Of a stretch of DNA of 47,957 nucleotides, positions 17,888 through 26,036 are shown piece after piece. The notes beneath the pieces are model-generated. The model was not told the DNA's origin, did no database searches, and worked only from the letters and a program-made list of their open reading frames with translations. This DNA comes from Collimonas silvisoli (GTDB lineage Bacteria; Pseudomonadota; Gammaproteobacteria; Burkholderiales; Burkholderiaceae_D). How positions within the stretch are numbered: the first letter of the stretch is position 1; the number at the start of each line of letters is the position of its first letter. Made by a program: the position numbers and the translations under genes. Location: assembly GCF_018305005.1 (NCBI RefSeq), contig NZ_JAGQEG010000039.1:1-47957 (forward strand), written 5' to 3'.

Positions 17888-18056
17888 GGCGTCAGTAATA
17901 AATCAGTCGTAAATAAGAAAACAGCGAAGAAAACAGCGAAGAAGACAGCAAACCTGTTTCAATAGGGATCTTATTTAAAACCGAAAGCAGCGATGTTCCA
18001 ATGGGAATTTTAGAGCCGCTGCTCAGAACGAATGCCAAGGGCCATGCCCGTATACG

Positions 18057-18091
18057 CTATTGCGCAGGAGCTGAACGCAGCTGCGCAATAG
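18057..18091. terminator. Hairpin after the siderophore receptor gene
   Basis: Perfect 11-bp arms CTATTGCGCAG (18057-18067) and CTGCGCAATAG (18081-18091), just beyond the receptor stop on the minus strand. No long T-run follows, so it may stabilise the 3' end or work with Rho rather than be a fully intrinsic terminator. Confidence 0.5.
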
Positions 18092-18116
18092 TTTCAGCGA
18101 CAAAAAACAGAAGCAA

Positions 18117-20210
18117 TCAGAAGCGCGCATTCAAGCCCAGCCACAAGCGGCGGCCTTCGTCCACCAGCCAATTGCCGTTGATGGTGGCACGCGGCCGGCG
18201 GTCGACATCGACCACCTTGTCGGTCAGATTCAGCAGCGCCGCGTTCAGCGTCAGCATTTTATTAATCGCATACGATCCGCCCAGATCGAAGGTAGTGGTT
18301 GCCGGACGAGTGCGCACGCCGGCGCCGCCGTTACGATATGCAGCCCAGAACTGTTCGCTGACATAGTTGGCTCTGGCAAACGCCGAGACGCCGTCGCGCG
18401 GCAGCCAGTCGAGTTTGAGATTGGCTGCGTGTTTCGGGGTTTTATCCAGCGGCTGCCCTTTCAAAGAACGGCCGTTGAACGCGGTTTCGCCATCGCTCTC
18501 GCGCTTCGAATCCGTATAGGTATAGTTGCCGGACAGTTTGAAGACATTCGACAGCGGCACCGTCAGCCCCATTTCGACGCCGCGGATATTTACCTTGGCG
18601 ATGTTGTTGTAGGTATATAGGGGAAGACCGGTCAAAGGATCTTTCCTGCCTGCAAAATCGCTGACGATCTTGTCCTTGAAATCGTTATTGAACACCGTCA
18701 CGCTGCCGCTCAAGCCTTCCGGCCCATCGTAGCGCAAGCCGATTTCCTGATTGACGCTGGTTTCGGCTTTCAGATCCGGATTGCCGTATAACACGCCTGG
18801 CATCGAAGTCGGGCCGCCGCTGGACATCACGTAATCGGCTGAACTCTGACGCAAGTTGGGAGCCCGGAAGGCTTTGGCGACGCCGCCGCGCACGGTCAGC
18901 GTCGGCGCCAATTGATAGACAGCATAGACCCGAGGGTTGAAGTGCTGGCCGTATTTGTCGTCATGGTCCAGGCGCAAACCGCCGGTCAACGATAATTTGC
19001 TGGTGACGAAGTATTCGTCTTCGGCGAACAGCGCCCACGACTTGCGCGTGATCGATCCCGGATTCACATAGTTCAGCGGGGTTCTGCCGATTCTGGCCGG
19101 GCTTTCCGCAGCGGTGCCGTCCAACTGATTATGCGTGTACTGGCCGCCCATCCTAAGAATGTTGCTGGTGAACGGCAAAGTCACTTGCGCATCGAGGATG
19201 GTGTTGGTGATTTTAGGGCTGGCGGCAGCGGCTTCAGGCCCAAGCGGGCCGTTGGTCTTGCCGTTGAATTCGCCGATTTCCTGGTACAGGGCAAGATCGG
19301 TGCTACCGAAATTCCAACGCCCGGTATGCGATGCAGCCCAATGGGTGCGGGTATTTTCAGAGATGGTCTGGCTATCGTCCAGCGCCAGCGATTTGCCCGG
19401 CGTATAGGTCCGTTTCAATTCTTCATGGCCGGCCTCCAGCGTAATGTCTTGATTGCTGGCCGGCTTGATGCCCAGTTTGGCGGTGATCGAGCGGGTGTCG
19501 GTCTGGCTGGTGCCATCCACCACTTTGTCCTCTTCGCGGGTGTTCAGATTGCCGTATACCTGCAAGCCGACTACCTCGTCCTTGATCGGCCCGGCCAGAT
19601 AGAAATCGCCCTGATATTCGTTACCCAGATTGGAGCGTTGCTGGGTAGTGGTGCTGGCGTTCAGCGCCCCGCCCCAGGTCTTGGGAACTTTGCGGGTAAT
19701 GATATTGATCACGCCGCCGATCGCGTCCGAGCCGTATAACGAAGACATCGGGCCGCGCACCACTTCGATCCGTTCGATCGCAGCCAGTGGCGGGATCAGG
19801 CTGGACTGGATGCCGCCGGTGCCGCGCGAGCTGGTTTCGCGGGTACCCTGGCGCTTGCCGTCGACCATGATCAAGGTATATTCGCCGGGCATGCCGCGGA
19901 TCGAAATATCCTTGGAATTATTATCGCCGCCGACAATGCTGACGCCTTCCAGGTGACTGACCGCGTCTTGCAGATTATTGAAAGGCTGTTTTTCCAGCTG
20001 CTCTCGGGTAATCACGCTGATGGTGGCAGGCGCGTCCTTGATTTGCTGTTCATAACCGCTGGCGGTGACCACCACCTCTTTCAAGGTGGTCTCGGCATAG
20101 GCAGAGCCGGCGCTGATGGTGCCAACAAATACGCCGCCGCACAAAGCCGGCAGTGCCCGTGCGCAACCTGGGACAAAACCCAGGGTAAGACTTTTCAATT
20201 TCAGATTCAT
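18117..20210 (-). CDS. TonB-dependent catecholate siderophore receptor (FepA/IrgA type)
   Basis: The product has 697 residues. ATG 20210 is preferred over the in-frame GTG six bases upstream because GGGAG lies at the right distance. It begins with a signal peptide ending near AGSAYA, followed by the TonB box region (ETTLKEVVVTAS). The plug domain has KDISIRGMPGEYTLIMVDGKR and VVRGPMSSLYGSDAIGGVINIITRK. A 22-strand barrel ends ...LWLGLNARF with the terminal Phe needed for outer-membrane assembly. Plug motifs fit the FepA/BfeA/IrgA/CirA catecholate receptors. Its own Fur box is at 20265-20283; it follows the synthesis and transport operon and should import that ferric siderophore. Confidence 0.92.
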   Translation of the reverse strand: MNLKLKSLTLGFVPGCARALPALCGGVFVGTISAGSAYAETTLKEVVVTASGYEQQIKDAPATISVITREQLEKQPFNNLQDAVSHLEGVSIVGGDNNSKDISIRGMPGEYTLIMVDGKRQGTRETSSRGTGGIQSSLIPPLAAIERIEVVRGPMSSLYGSDAIGGVINIITRKVPKTWGGALNASTTTQQRSNLGNEYQGDFYLAGPIKDEVVGLQVYGNLNTREEDKVVDGTSQTDTRSITAKLGIKPASNQDITLEAGHEELKRTYTPGKSLALDDSQTISENTRTHWAASHTGRWNFGSTDLALYQEIGEFNGKTNGPLGPEAAAASPKITNTILDAQVTLPFTSNILRMGGQYTHNQLDGTAAESPARIGRTPLNYVNPGSITRKSWALFAEDEYFVTSKLSLTGGLRLDHDDKYGQHFNPRVYAVYQLAPTLTVRGGVAKAFRAPNLRQSSADYVMSSGGPTSMPGVLYGNPDLKAETSVNQEIGLRYDGPEGLSGSVTVFNNDFKDKIVSDFAGRKDPLTGLPLYTYNNIAKVNIRGVEMGLTVPLSNVFKLSGNYTYTDSKRESDGETAFNGRSLKGQPLDKTPKHAANLKLDWLPRDGVSAFARANYVSEQFWAAYRNGGAGVRTRPATTTFDLGGSYAINKMLTLNAALLNLTDKVVDVDRRPRATINGNWLVDEGRRLWLGLNARF

Positions 20211-20264
20211 AGCCACAACTCCCTTATATTTTTAATGTGCGCTTCGATTGACAACGTCTTTATT

Positions 20265-20283
20265 GATAATGATTTTCATTATC
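20265..20283. promoter_or_regulatory. Fur box of the siderophore receptor gene
   Basis: GATAATGATTTTCATTATC matches the 19-bp Fur consensus at 17 positions and is a perfect palindrome with 8-base arms around TTT. It lies about 55 bases upstream of the receptor start, where it would block transcription when iron is plentiful. Confidence 0.88.
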
Positions 20284-20374
20284 ATTTACATGATAGTATT
20301 TCGACACGAAAAAATCCACAACACATTTGCGGTAGACGCGAATATCTTTTATGACGGGGTCTGTCGAGCTGGCC

Positions 20375-21151
20375 TTAAGCGCCGAGCGTGGCGCCGCCAT
20401 CCACGCATAGTTCATGCATGGTGATATGCCGGGCGCGGTCCGAAGCCAGAAACACTACCGCCTCGGCGATGTCTTCAGCGTCGGCAATCCGGCCCAGCGG
20501 AATCCCCAGGCGATAGTGTTCCAGCGAGCCATTGATCACCGCCTGCTTATGCTCCGGGCTGGTCCACAATAGACGCTGCATGGCGGTATCGGTGGAGCCG
20601 GGTGAAACCACGTTGCAGCGTATGCCGTGCTCCGCCAGTTCCAGCCCCAGGCAGCGGGTGAAATGCGCCGATGCTGCCTTGGACGCCGCATAAGCAGCCA
20701 TCTGCTGGCGCGGCACCGCGGACGCATTGGAGGCGACCGTCACGATCACGCCGCGCTGACGCGGCGCCATGCGGCGCGCCACTGCACGGCAGAGCCGGAA
20801 CACGCCGCCGACATTGACTGCAAAAGTCTGCTCCCAGTCGGCGTCGCTGCAATCGAGCGCTGCGCCGAGGCGCAAGATGCCGGCGGCGTTGACCAGGATA
20901 TCGATCGGCCCCAATGCGAGCTCAACCCGTTCCACCGCCGCGTCCACCGCCGCGCTGTCGGCAACGTCGAGCGCGATGCCAAACGCGGCGTTGCCCGCGC
21001 CGTTCAATTCAGCAGCCAGCGCCGCCACCGCGTCAGCCTGAAGATCGAGTAAAGCCAGCTTCGCACCTTGTTGCGCCAATGCCCGTGCGACGGCGGCGCC
21101 GATACCTTGCGCCGCGCCGGTTACCAGTACTACCTTGTCTTGAAATTCCAT
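20375..21151 (-). CDS. entA: 2,3-dihydro-2,3-dihydroxybenzoate dehydrogenase
   Basis: The product has 258 residues. It oxidises 2,3-dihydro-2,3-dihydroxybenzoate to 2,3-dihydroxybenzoate (DHB) with NAD+, completing the DHB pathway that EntC and EntB begin. Short-chain dehydrogenase motifs: TGAAQGIGAAVA (about 11-22), NAAG (about 87-90), the Ser-Tyr-Lys set including YAASKAAS, and VSPGSTDT. Context selects EntA over other family members: it is the last gene of the ent/fep operon, 23 bases after fepC, with AAGGACGAC before its ATG. Confidence 0.92.
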   Translation of the reverse strand: MEFQDKVVLVTGAAQGIGAAVARALAQQGAKLALLDLQADAVAALAAELNGAGNAAFGIALDVADSAAVDAAVERVELALGPIDILVNAAGILRLGAALDCSDADWEQTFAVNVGGVFRLCRAVARRMAPRQRGVIVTVASNASAVPRQQMAAYAASKAASAHFTRCLGLELAEHGIRCNVVSPGSTDTAMQRLLWTSPEHKQAVINGSLEHYRLGIPLGRIADAEDIAEAVVFLASDRARHITMHELCVDGGATLGA

Positions 21152-21174
21152 GTCGTCCTTGTGTGAGATATTCG

Positions 21175-22032
21175 TCAGAGTTCCAGCGCCAGCGCGCTGT
21201 CTGCATCGGCTTCATTGGCTTGATCCGCAATGCCTGGGCTAGCCACCGGCACCACCACCGGCGCGCCGTCGCCAGGCGCCGCCAGCACGTCCACATCCAC
21301 TTGATACAGTTGCTGCACCAACGCCGGGGTAACGATCTCGCGCGGCGCACCGGCCGCCAGCACCCGGCCGTTGCGCATCGCCACCAGCGTATCGGCGTAG
21401 CGGGCGGCGGCCATCAGGTCATGCAGCACCATCACCACGCTGCGTCCCGCTGCGGCCAGCATCCGTATACGGTTCAAGACATCGACCTGATGCCCCAGAT
21501 CGAGCATGCTGGTCGGTTCATCCAGCAGCAGCAGCGGCGTCTCCTGCGCCAGCACCATCGCCAACCAGCAGCGCTGGCGCTGGCCGCCGGATAGCTGATC
21601 GAGACGCCGCTCGGCCAGCGCCAGCACGTCAGTCGCCTGCAGCGCGTTGCGCACCGCCCGTTCATCCTCGGCCGACCATTGCTGCAACAGCCCTTGATGC
21701 GGATGGCGGCCGTAACGCACCAGGCCGCTGACGCTGATGCCTTCCGGCGCCTGCGGTGCTTGCGGCAGCAAGGCCAGACGACGCGCGGCCTGTTGCGGAC
21801 GCATCTGCCACAGATCTTCGCTACCCGACAGGACACTGCCCCGGGACGGCTTATGCAAGCGCGCCATGCAGCGCAACAGCGTCGATTTACCGCAGCCATT
21901 GGGGCCGACGATGACGGTTATTTTTCCTGGCGCGATGCTCAGGTTTATGCCGTGCAATACCTGTGTTTTTTGATGACAGGCGTGCAATCCCTGCACCACC
22001 AACATCTGATTTTTCTTAACTATTTCCTGCAT
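21175..22032 (-). CDS. fepC: Ferric siderophore ABC transporter ATP-binding protein
   Basis: The product has 285 residues. It powers import of ferric catecholate across the inner membrane with FepD and FepG. Walker A GPNGCGKSTLLR (about 42-53), signature LSGGQRQRCWLAMVLAQ (about 148-164), Walker B LLLLDEPTSMLDLGHQ and the H-loop MVLHDLMAA are all present. Its ATG shares one base with the fepG stop (TAATG), indicating translational coupling. The C-terminus carries an extra 25-30 residue Ala/Asp/Val-rich tail after VYQLYQVDVDVLAA. Confidence 0.93.
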   Translation of the reverse strand: MQEIVKKNQMLVVQGLHACHQKTQVLHGINLSIAPGKITVIVGPNGCGKSTLLRCMARLHKPSRGSVLSGSEDLWQMRPQQAARRLALLPQAPQAPEGISVSGLVRYGRHPHQGLLQQWSAEDERAVRNALQATDVLALAERRLDQLSGGQRQRCWLAMVLAQETPLLLLDEPTSMLDLGHQVDVLNRIRMLAAAGRSVVMVLHDLMAAARYADTLVAMRNGRVLAAGAPREIVTPALVQQLYQVDVDVLAAPGDGAPVVVPVASPGIADQANEADADSALALEL

Positions 22033-23117
22033 TAGCTATCCCCCCTGCGCTCGCTCAACAGCAGCCATAACAAGAACGGCCCGCCGAGCAAATTACAAAT
22101 CACGCCGACCGGTAATTCGGCCGCCGCCAGCAACACTCGTCCCAAGGTATCGGCGCCGACTACCAGTGTCGCCCCCACCAGCGCGGCGCCGAGCAAAGCG
22201 ATGCGGCCGCCGCCGACCAGCCGCTCGGCGACAAACGGCGCCGCCAGTGCAACGAACGCGATCGGGCCGCAGACGCCGACCGCCAGGCCGGCCAGCAATA
22301 CCGCAGTCAACAGCGCTTGCCACTGGGTGGCGCGGACCGGCAAACCGAGTCCGCTGGCAATCTCCAGATCGAAACGCAGCAAGGCCAGACGGCGCGTACT
22401 TAACAAGGTCAGCGGCAGCAACAACAGCAGGCCCAGCGCCAGCGGCAAGGCAGCGATGTAAGAACGGCCGTTAAGACTGCCGATACTCCAGGCATACAGC
22501 GAGCTGGCGTGCATCAGTTCCTGACGTGACAGCGCCAGCTCGGTCACTGCGCGCAACAAGCTCGACAAGGCCAGGCCGACAATCAACAGGCGCTGTCCGC
22601 GACGCCCCAGGTTGCCGGAGGCGATCAGCAATAAGACCACCGCGCCGAGAGCCCCTAGAGGGCCGACCCACCAAGGCCCGAACATGCCAGCAGCGCTGCT
22701 GATCAGCGCCACGAATACTCCCAGCGTGGCGCCATCGGCGACGCCCAGCAGATCCGGCGTCGCCAGGCGGTTGCGGGTCAAGGCTTGAATCAGGCAACCG
22801 GCCATACCCTGCGCCGTGCCGGCCAGCAAGCCGACCAGCACCCGCGGCAATCTGAACTCCAGCACCAGCAGTTGCATGCCCGGCGCGGCCTGCCCCTGCA
22901 GCACGGCCAGCAATTGGCGCGGCGACAGCCAGGTCGAGCCGGCCAGCAAGGCCATGCCGACCGCCGCGGCCAGCAGCATGCTCAAACCCACCGTCACCCA
23001 TAAGGAACGACGGGCGAACAACAAGGAAAGACGGCCGCAACGCAGCATGCGCATGTCGGCGTCGAGCACTGCAGCTTGAACGACCCGCGGTGCAATTTCC
23101 GGCAGCAAAGCGCTCAT
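22032..23117 (-). CDS. fepG: Ferric siderophore ABC transporter permease
   Basis: The product has 361 residues starting at ATG 23117, which overlaps the fepD stop as ATGA; the much longer upstream reading in this frame is the antisense-like shadow of fepD. It is a multi-helix inner-membrane permease of the FecCD family: LEFRLPRVLVGLLAGTAQGMAGCLIQALTRNRLATPDLLGV, then CGPIAFVALAAPFVAERLVG, and the closing GVICNLLGGPFLLWLLL. It pairs with FepD to form the ten-plus-ten-helix channel. Confidence 0.92.
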   Translation of the reverse strand: MSALLPEIAPRVVQAAVLDADMRMLRCGRLSLLFARRSLWVTVGLSMLLAAAVGMALLAGSTWLSPRQLLAVLQGQAAPGMQLLVLEFRLPRVLVGLLAGTAQGMAGCLIQALTRNRLATPDLLGVADGATLGVFVALISSAAGMFGPWWVGPLGALGAVVLLLIASGNLGRRGQRLLIVGLALSSLLRAVTELALSRQELMHASSLYAWSIGSLNGRSYIAALPLALGLLLLLPLTLLSTRRLALLRFDLEIASGLGLPVRATQWQALLTAVLLAGLAVGVCGPIAFVALAAPFVAERLVGGGRIALLGAALVGATLVVGADTLGRVLLAAAELPVGVICNLLGGPFLLWLLLSERRGDS

Positions 23118-24202
23118 AAGGCAGCACCGTTCTGCCACGCCCGCGAACGCGCCAGCCAGATCAGCAATGGCGCACCGGCCAAAGCGGTCATCACGCTGAT
23201 CGGCGTCTCGAATGGCTGCACCGCCAGCCGTGCAGCAAGATCGGCGGCCAGCAGCAGGCCGGCTCCCAGCCAGGCCGCGACCAGCAATTGCGCGGCCAGA
23301 CTGGCATGCCGCAATAACGGTGTCAAAGCGCGCGCCAAGAACGGCGCCAGCAAACCCAGGAAGCCGATCGGACCGGCCAGCGCCACCGCGCTCCCGGTCA
23401 GCAAAGTCACGCTGAAGGCCACGCCGAGCCGCAACGGCAACGGCCGATGGCCCAGCGAACGGGCGATATCGTCGCCCAGCAGCAATGCCGACAAGGGCCG
23501 CGCCAGCAACAGCGCAGACAACAAACCGGCGATGACGACGGGCGCGGTCCAGAGTGTCATGCTGGGTGTAATGCCAGCCAGGGAACCGAGCACCCAGAAA
23601 CGGTATTGATCGTAGCCGGCAGGTTGCGACAACAGGATGGCGGAACTGATGCCGATGAAAGTCGCGCCTAGCGCAACCCCGGCCAGCACCAGGCGCAGCG
23701 GTGCGACAGCCTGATGGCCAAACTGGGCAACCGCCAATACGCAAGCATTGCCTAGCATTGCCCCAAGCCCGGCCCATAACAGATAGCCAGGGCCGTTTTC
23801 CACCCCGGCCCAGGCGATGCCCACCACCACGCCCAGCGCCGCGCCGGCGTTCACGCCGAGCAGACCGGGTTCAGCCAGGGGATTGCGCGTCACGGTTTGC
23901 ATCAACATGCCAGCCACGCCCAAGGCGCTACCGACCAATAAAGCCGCCGCCATGCGTGGCAGGCGCAAGCTCAGCAAAACGGTCTGCAATTGCGGATCGC
24001 TGCGTGCTCTGGCCTCGCCTGATAAAAAAGCCAAGGCATCCATCGCGCTAAACTCACCGGCGCCGACCAGCAAGGACGCCAAAGCCAGCGCCGGCACCAC
24101 CAGCGCCAGCAAAATAAACAGCACCCGCCGTAGCGCCGGGCGATAAGCATGATCAAACACAAGAACTCCGGGAACGCGTTGCAAAAAACTGCTTGAATTC
24201 AT
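23114..24202 (-). CDS. fepD: Ferric siderophore ABC transporter permease
   Basis: The product has 362 residues of the FecCD/BtuC family. Core motifs: LSLRLPRMAAALLVGSALGVAGMLMQTVTRNPLAEPGLLGVNAGAALG, then GPIGFLGLLAPFLARAL, and PISVMTALAGAPLLIWL at the end. The start overlaps the fepB stop by four bases (ATGA). It sits between fepB and fepG, in the classic order of catecholate uptake genes. Confidence 0.92.
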   Translation of the reverse strand: MNSSSFLQRVPGVLVFDHAYRPALRRVLFILLALVVPALALASLLVGAGEFSAMDALAFLSGEARARSDPQLQTVLLSLRLPRMAAALLVGSALGVAGMLMQTVTRNPLAEPGLLGVNAGAALGVVVGIAWAGVENGPGYLLWAGLGAMLGNACVLAVAQFGHQAVAPLRLVLAGVALGATFIGISSAILLSQPAGYDQYRFWVLGSLAGITPSMTLWTAPVVIAGLLSALLLARPLSALLLGDDIARSLGHRPLPLRLGVAFSVTLLTGSAVALAGPIGFLGLLAPFLARALTPLLRHASLAAQLLVAAWLGAGLLLAADLAARLAVQPFETPISVMTALAGAPLLIWLARSRAWQNGAAL

Positions 24203-25128
24203 TCTTGCTTAAAACCCAGCATGGCCTTTTCCACATCCTGCAAAATCGCCAGTGCCGCCAACGGGCCGCCAGGGCTGGTCCACAACGATCCATCCACTGC
24301 CACCATGTGGCCCTTTTGCACCGCACCCAGTTGACGGAAGGCCGGACTCTGACGTGCTGCACTCAGCGCATCGTTAGCCTGACTGGTGTTGAGGGTGCCG
24401 ACAAACAACCAGTCGGCGTCGATACGCGACAGCGCTTCCAGGCTCAAGGGCGGCGAGTGCGCAACCCCGGCCTGCATTTGCGCCGCCGGCCGCCGCAATT
24501 TGAGATCGGCCAGCACCAGGCTGGCGAATGCGTCTTTCAACATGTATGAAGGCCCTTGCGGATTCCAGCGCACCACGCTCACGGTCGTATTGGCTTGCGC
24601 ACCCAATTTGCCGCGCAGCGCATCGGCGCGCTGCCGATAGGCCGTCAGCAAGGCGTCGGCTTGAGCTGGCCGCCCTACCACGTCGGCAATACGGCGCAGA
24701 GCCAGTTGCCAGTCTTCGCCTTGCTTATAGCTGACCACGGTGGGCGCGATCTTGCCCAATTGCGCCAGTAATTCAGGATCGGGCAAGCTGCCGACCAGGA
24801 TCAGATCCGGCTGCGCGCTGATCACCAGATCCAGTACCGGGCTGCCGAAATTACCGACGCTGGCAAGGCCGCTAACGGCGTTGCCAAGGTAATGCGGCAT
24901 GCCGCCCTGGCCGCGGCCGTTGGTGGCGCCGACCGGCTTGATCTTCAGCGCCAGCAGGGAATCCAGATCGATTTCGGACAAGGCCAGCACGCGTTGCGGT
25001 TGCACCGGCACTTGCACTGCCCTGCCCGCTGCATCGACAATGCTGCGCCCGGCGCTAAAGGCTGACATCGCGGAAAATGCCAGTAGCGCAAACAGCGCCG
25101 TGCGGATAAATGAAAGACGGTTATTCAT
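24199..25128 (-). CDS. fepB: Ferric siderophore periplasmic binding protein
   Basis: The product has 309 residues. The signal peptide is MNNRLSFIRTALFALLAFSAMSAFSAG, so the protein is periplasmic. The class III siderophore-binding fold is visible: VQPQRVLALSEIDLDSLLALKIKPVGATN, then VISAQPDLILVGSLPDPELLAQLGKIAPTVVSY and the later ADWLFVGTLN segment. It delivers the ferric catecholate to FepDG. The start overlaps the stop of the upstream siderophore-interacting protein gene by four bases. Confidence 0.92.
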   Translation of the reverse strand: MNNRLSFIRTALFALLAFSAMSAFSAGRSIVDAAGRAVQVPVQPQRVLALSEIDLDSLLALKIKPVGATNGRGQGGMPHYLGNAVSGLASVGNFGSPVLDLVISAQPDLILVGSLPDPELLAQLGKIAPTVVSYKQGEDWQLALRRIADVVGRPAQADALLTAYRQRADALRGKLGAQANTTVSVVRWNPQGPSYMLKDAFASLVLADLKLRRPAAQMQAGVAHSPPLSLEALSRIDADWLFVGTLNTSQANDALSAARQSPAFRQLGAVQKGHMVAVDGSLWTSPGGPLAALAILQDVEKAMLGFKQE

Positions 25129-26036
25129 ATCGAGGTTTCCTTGATGACGGTGGTAGTGGCAGGAACGGCGGTGCGGCGCTCTTGCTGAGCAACCTGGTCC
25201 AGCTCAAACGCATCCATGATTCGATGCCGTTCGGCGTGGTAATCCTCTTCGGTGTGCTCATCTTTCCAGTACGGCACGGCATACATGGCGCGCCGCGGCA
25301 CGCCGCGCTGCTTGAGCAGATACTCGCGCAGGGCCACCACTTGGGTGCTCTCGCCGGCCAGCGTCACCGACAGCCCGGAGGATGGCAGGTTCAGAGCAGA
25401 CACCTGCTGCAGTAACAGCGTGCTGCTGCCGGCCGGTGCGCCGTTGCGCGACAGCCAGTGCAGATCGATGCCAGGCGGATGACGCAAGGGCTGGATTTCG
25501 CTATTGTCCGGCACCTCTATCAAGGCATGGCCGCGGGCATGCTCGGGCAAGGCCGCGAGGACTGCCGCCAGCACCGCGAAAGCGCTGGGATCGCCCAGCA
25601 GAAGAAAATACGCGGCGTCCGGCAAAAAGCGCGGCGGACCACCCGGGCCAGCGACACCGATGGCGGCGCCAGGCTCGGCGTGCAAGGCCCAGCTTGAGGC
25701 CGGGCCATCGTCGCCGTGCAAGACGAAATCGATATCCAGTTCGCCGGCTGCCGCGTCGTAACGGCCAACCGTATAAGTGCGGGCAATCGGCCGGATGTCG
25801 TCCGGCGGCCAGATCGGACCGTCCGGGCCCAGCGTCGGCAGTACCGGTTCAATTTGACCTGGGCGCGGCAACAGCAATTTGATATGCGCGCCGTCGCTGG
25901 CCGGCGGAAAACCGGCCAGCGCCTCGCCGGCCAGCGTAATGCGCCGCATGTGCGGCGTCAGTTGTTGCGTGCGCCGCACACGCAACAGGCGTGGCGGCGT
26001 GCGAGGAGTAGATGTAGTTTCGGATGTTTTACTCAT
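25125..26036 (-). CDS. Siderophore-interacting protein (ViuB-type ferric reductase)
   Basis: The product has 303 residues; ATG 26036 is preferred, overlapping the NRPS gene stop by eight bases, and a TTG extension of eight codons is possible. SIP family flavoproteins reduce ferric siderophores in the cytoplasm and release iron. Motifs: the FAD-binding RxYT region is RTYTVGRYD (about 88-96), then ELDIDFVLHGDDGPASSWA, GPGG, a nucleotide-binding LLGDPSAFAVLAAVL, and the C-terminal YWKDEHTEEDYH of the family. In this operon it replaces a Fes-type esterase, implying release by reduction. Confidence 0.9.
   Translation of the reverse strand: MSKTSETTSTPRTPPRLLRVRRTQQLTPHMRRITLAGEALAGFPPASDGAHIKLLLPRPGQIEPVLPTLGPDGPIWPPDDIRPIARTYTVGRYDAAAGELDIDFVLHGDDGPASSWALHAEPGAAIGVAGPGGPPRFLPDAAYFLLLGDPSAFAVLAAVLAALPEHARGHALIEVPDNSEIQPLRHPPGIDLHWLSRNGAPAGSSTLLLQQVSALNLPSSGLSVTLAGESTQVVALREYLLKQRGVPRRAMYAVPYWKDEHTEEDYHAERHRIMDAFELDQVAQQERRTAVPATTTVIKETSI

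Noticed and set aside
17915-17949. Short tandem repeat of a 12-mer (AAAACAGCGAAG) upstream of the hydrolase gene.
   Set aside because: Two copies plus a partial one; too short for a confident element call, although copy number could vary.
23118-23777. A 581-residue reading that would extend FepG upstream.
   Set aside because: The extension overlaps fepD entirely, has Arg/Cys/Gly-rich shadow composition, and FepG has a normal start overlapping the fepD stop.
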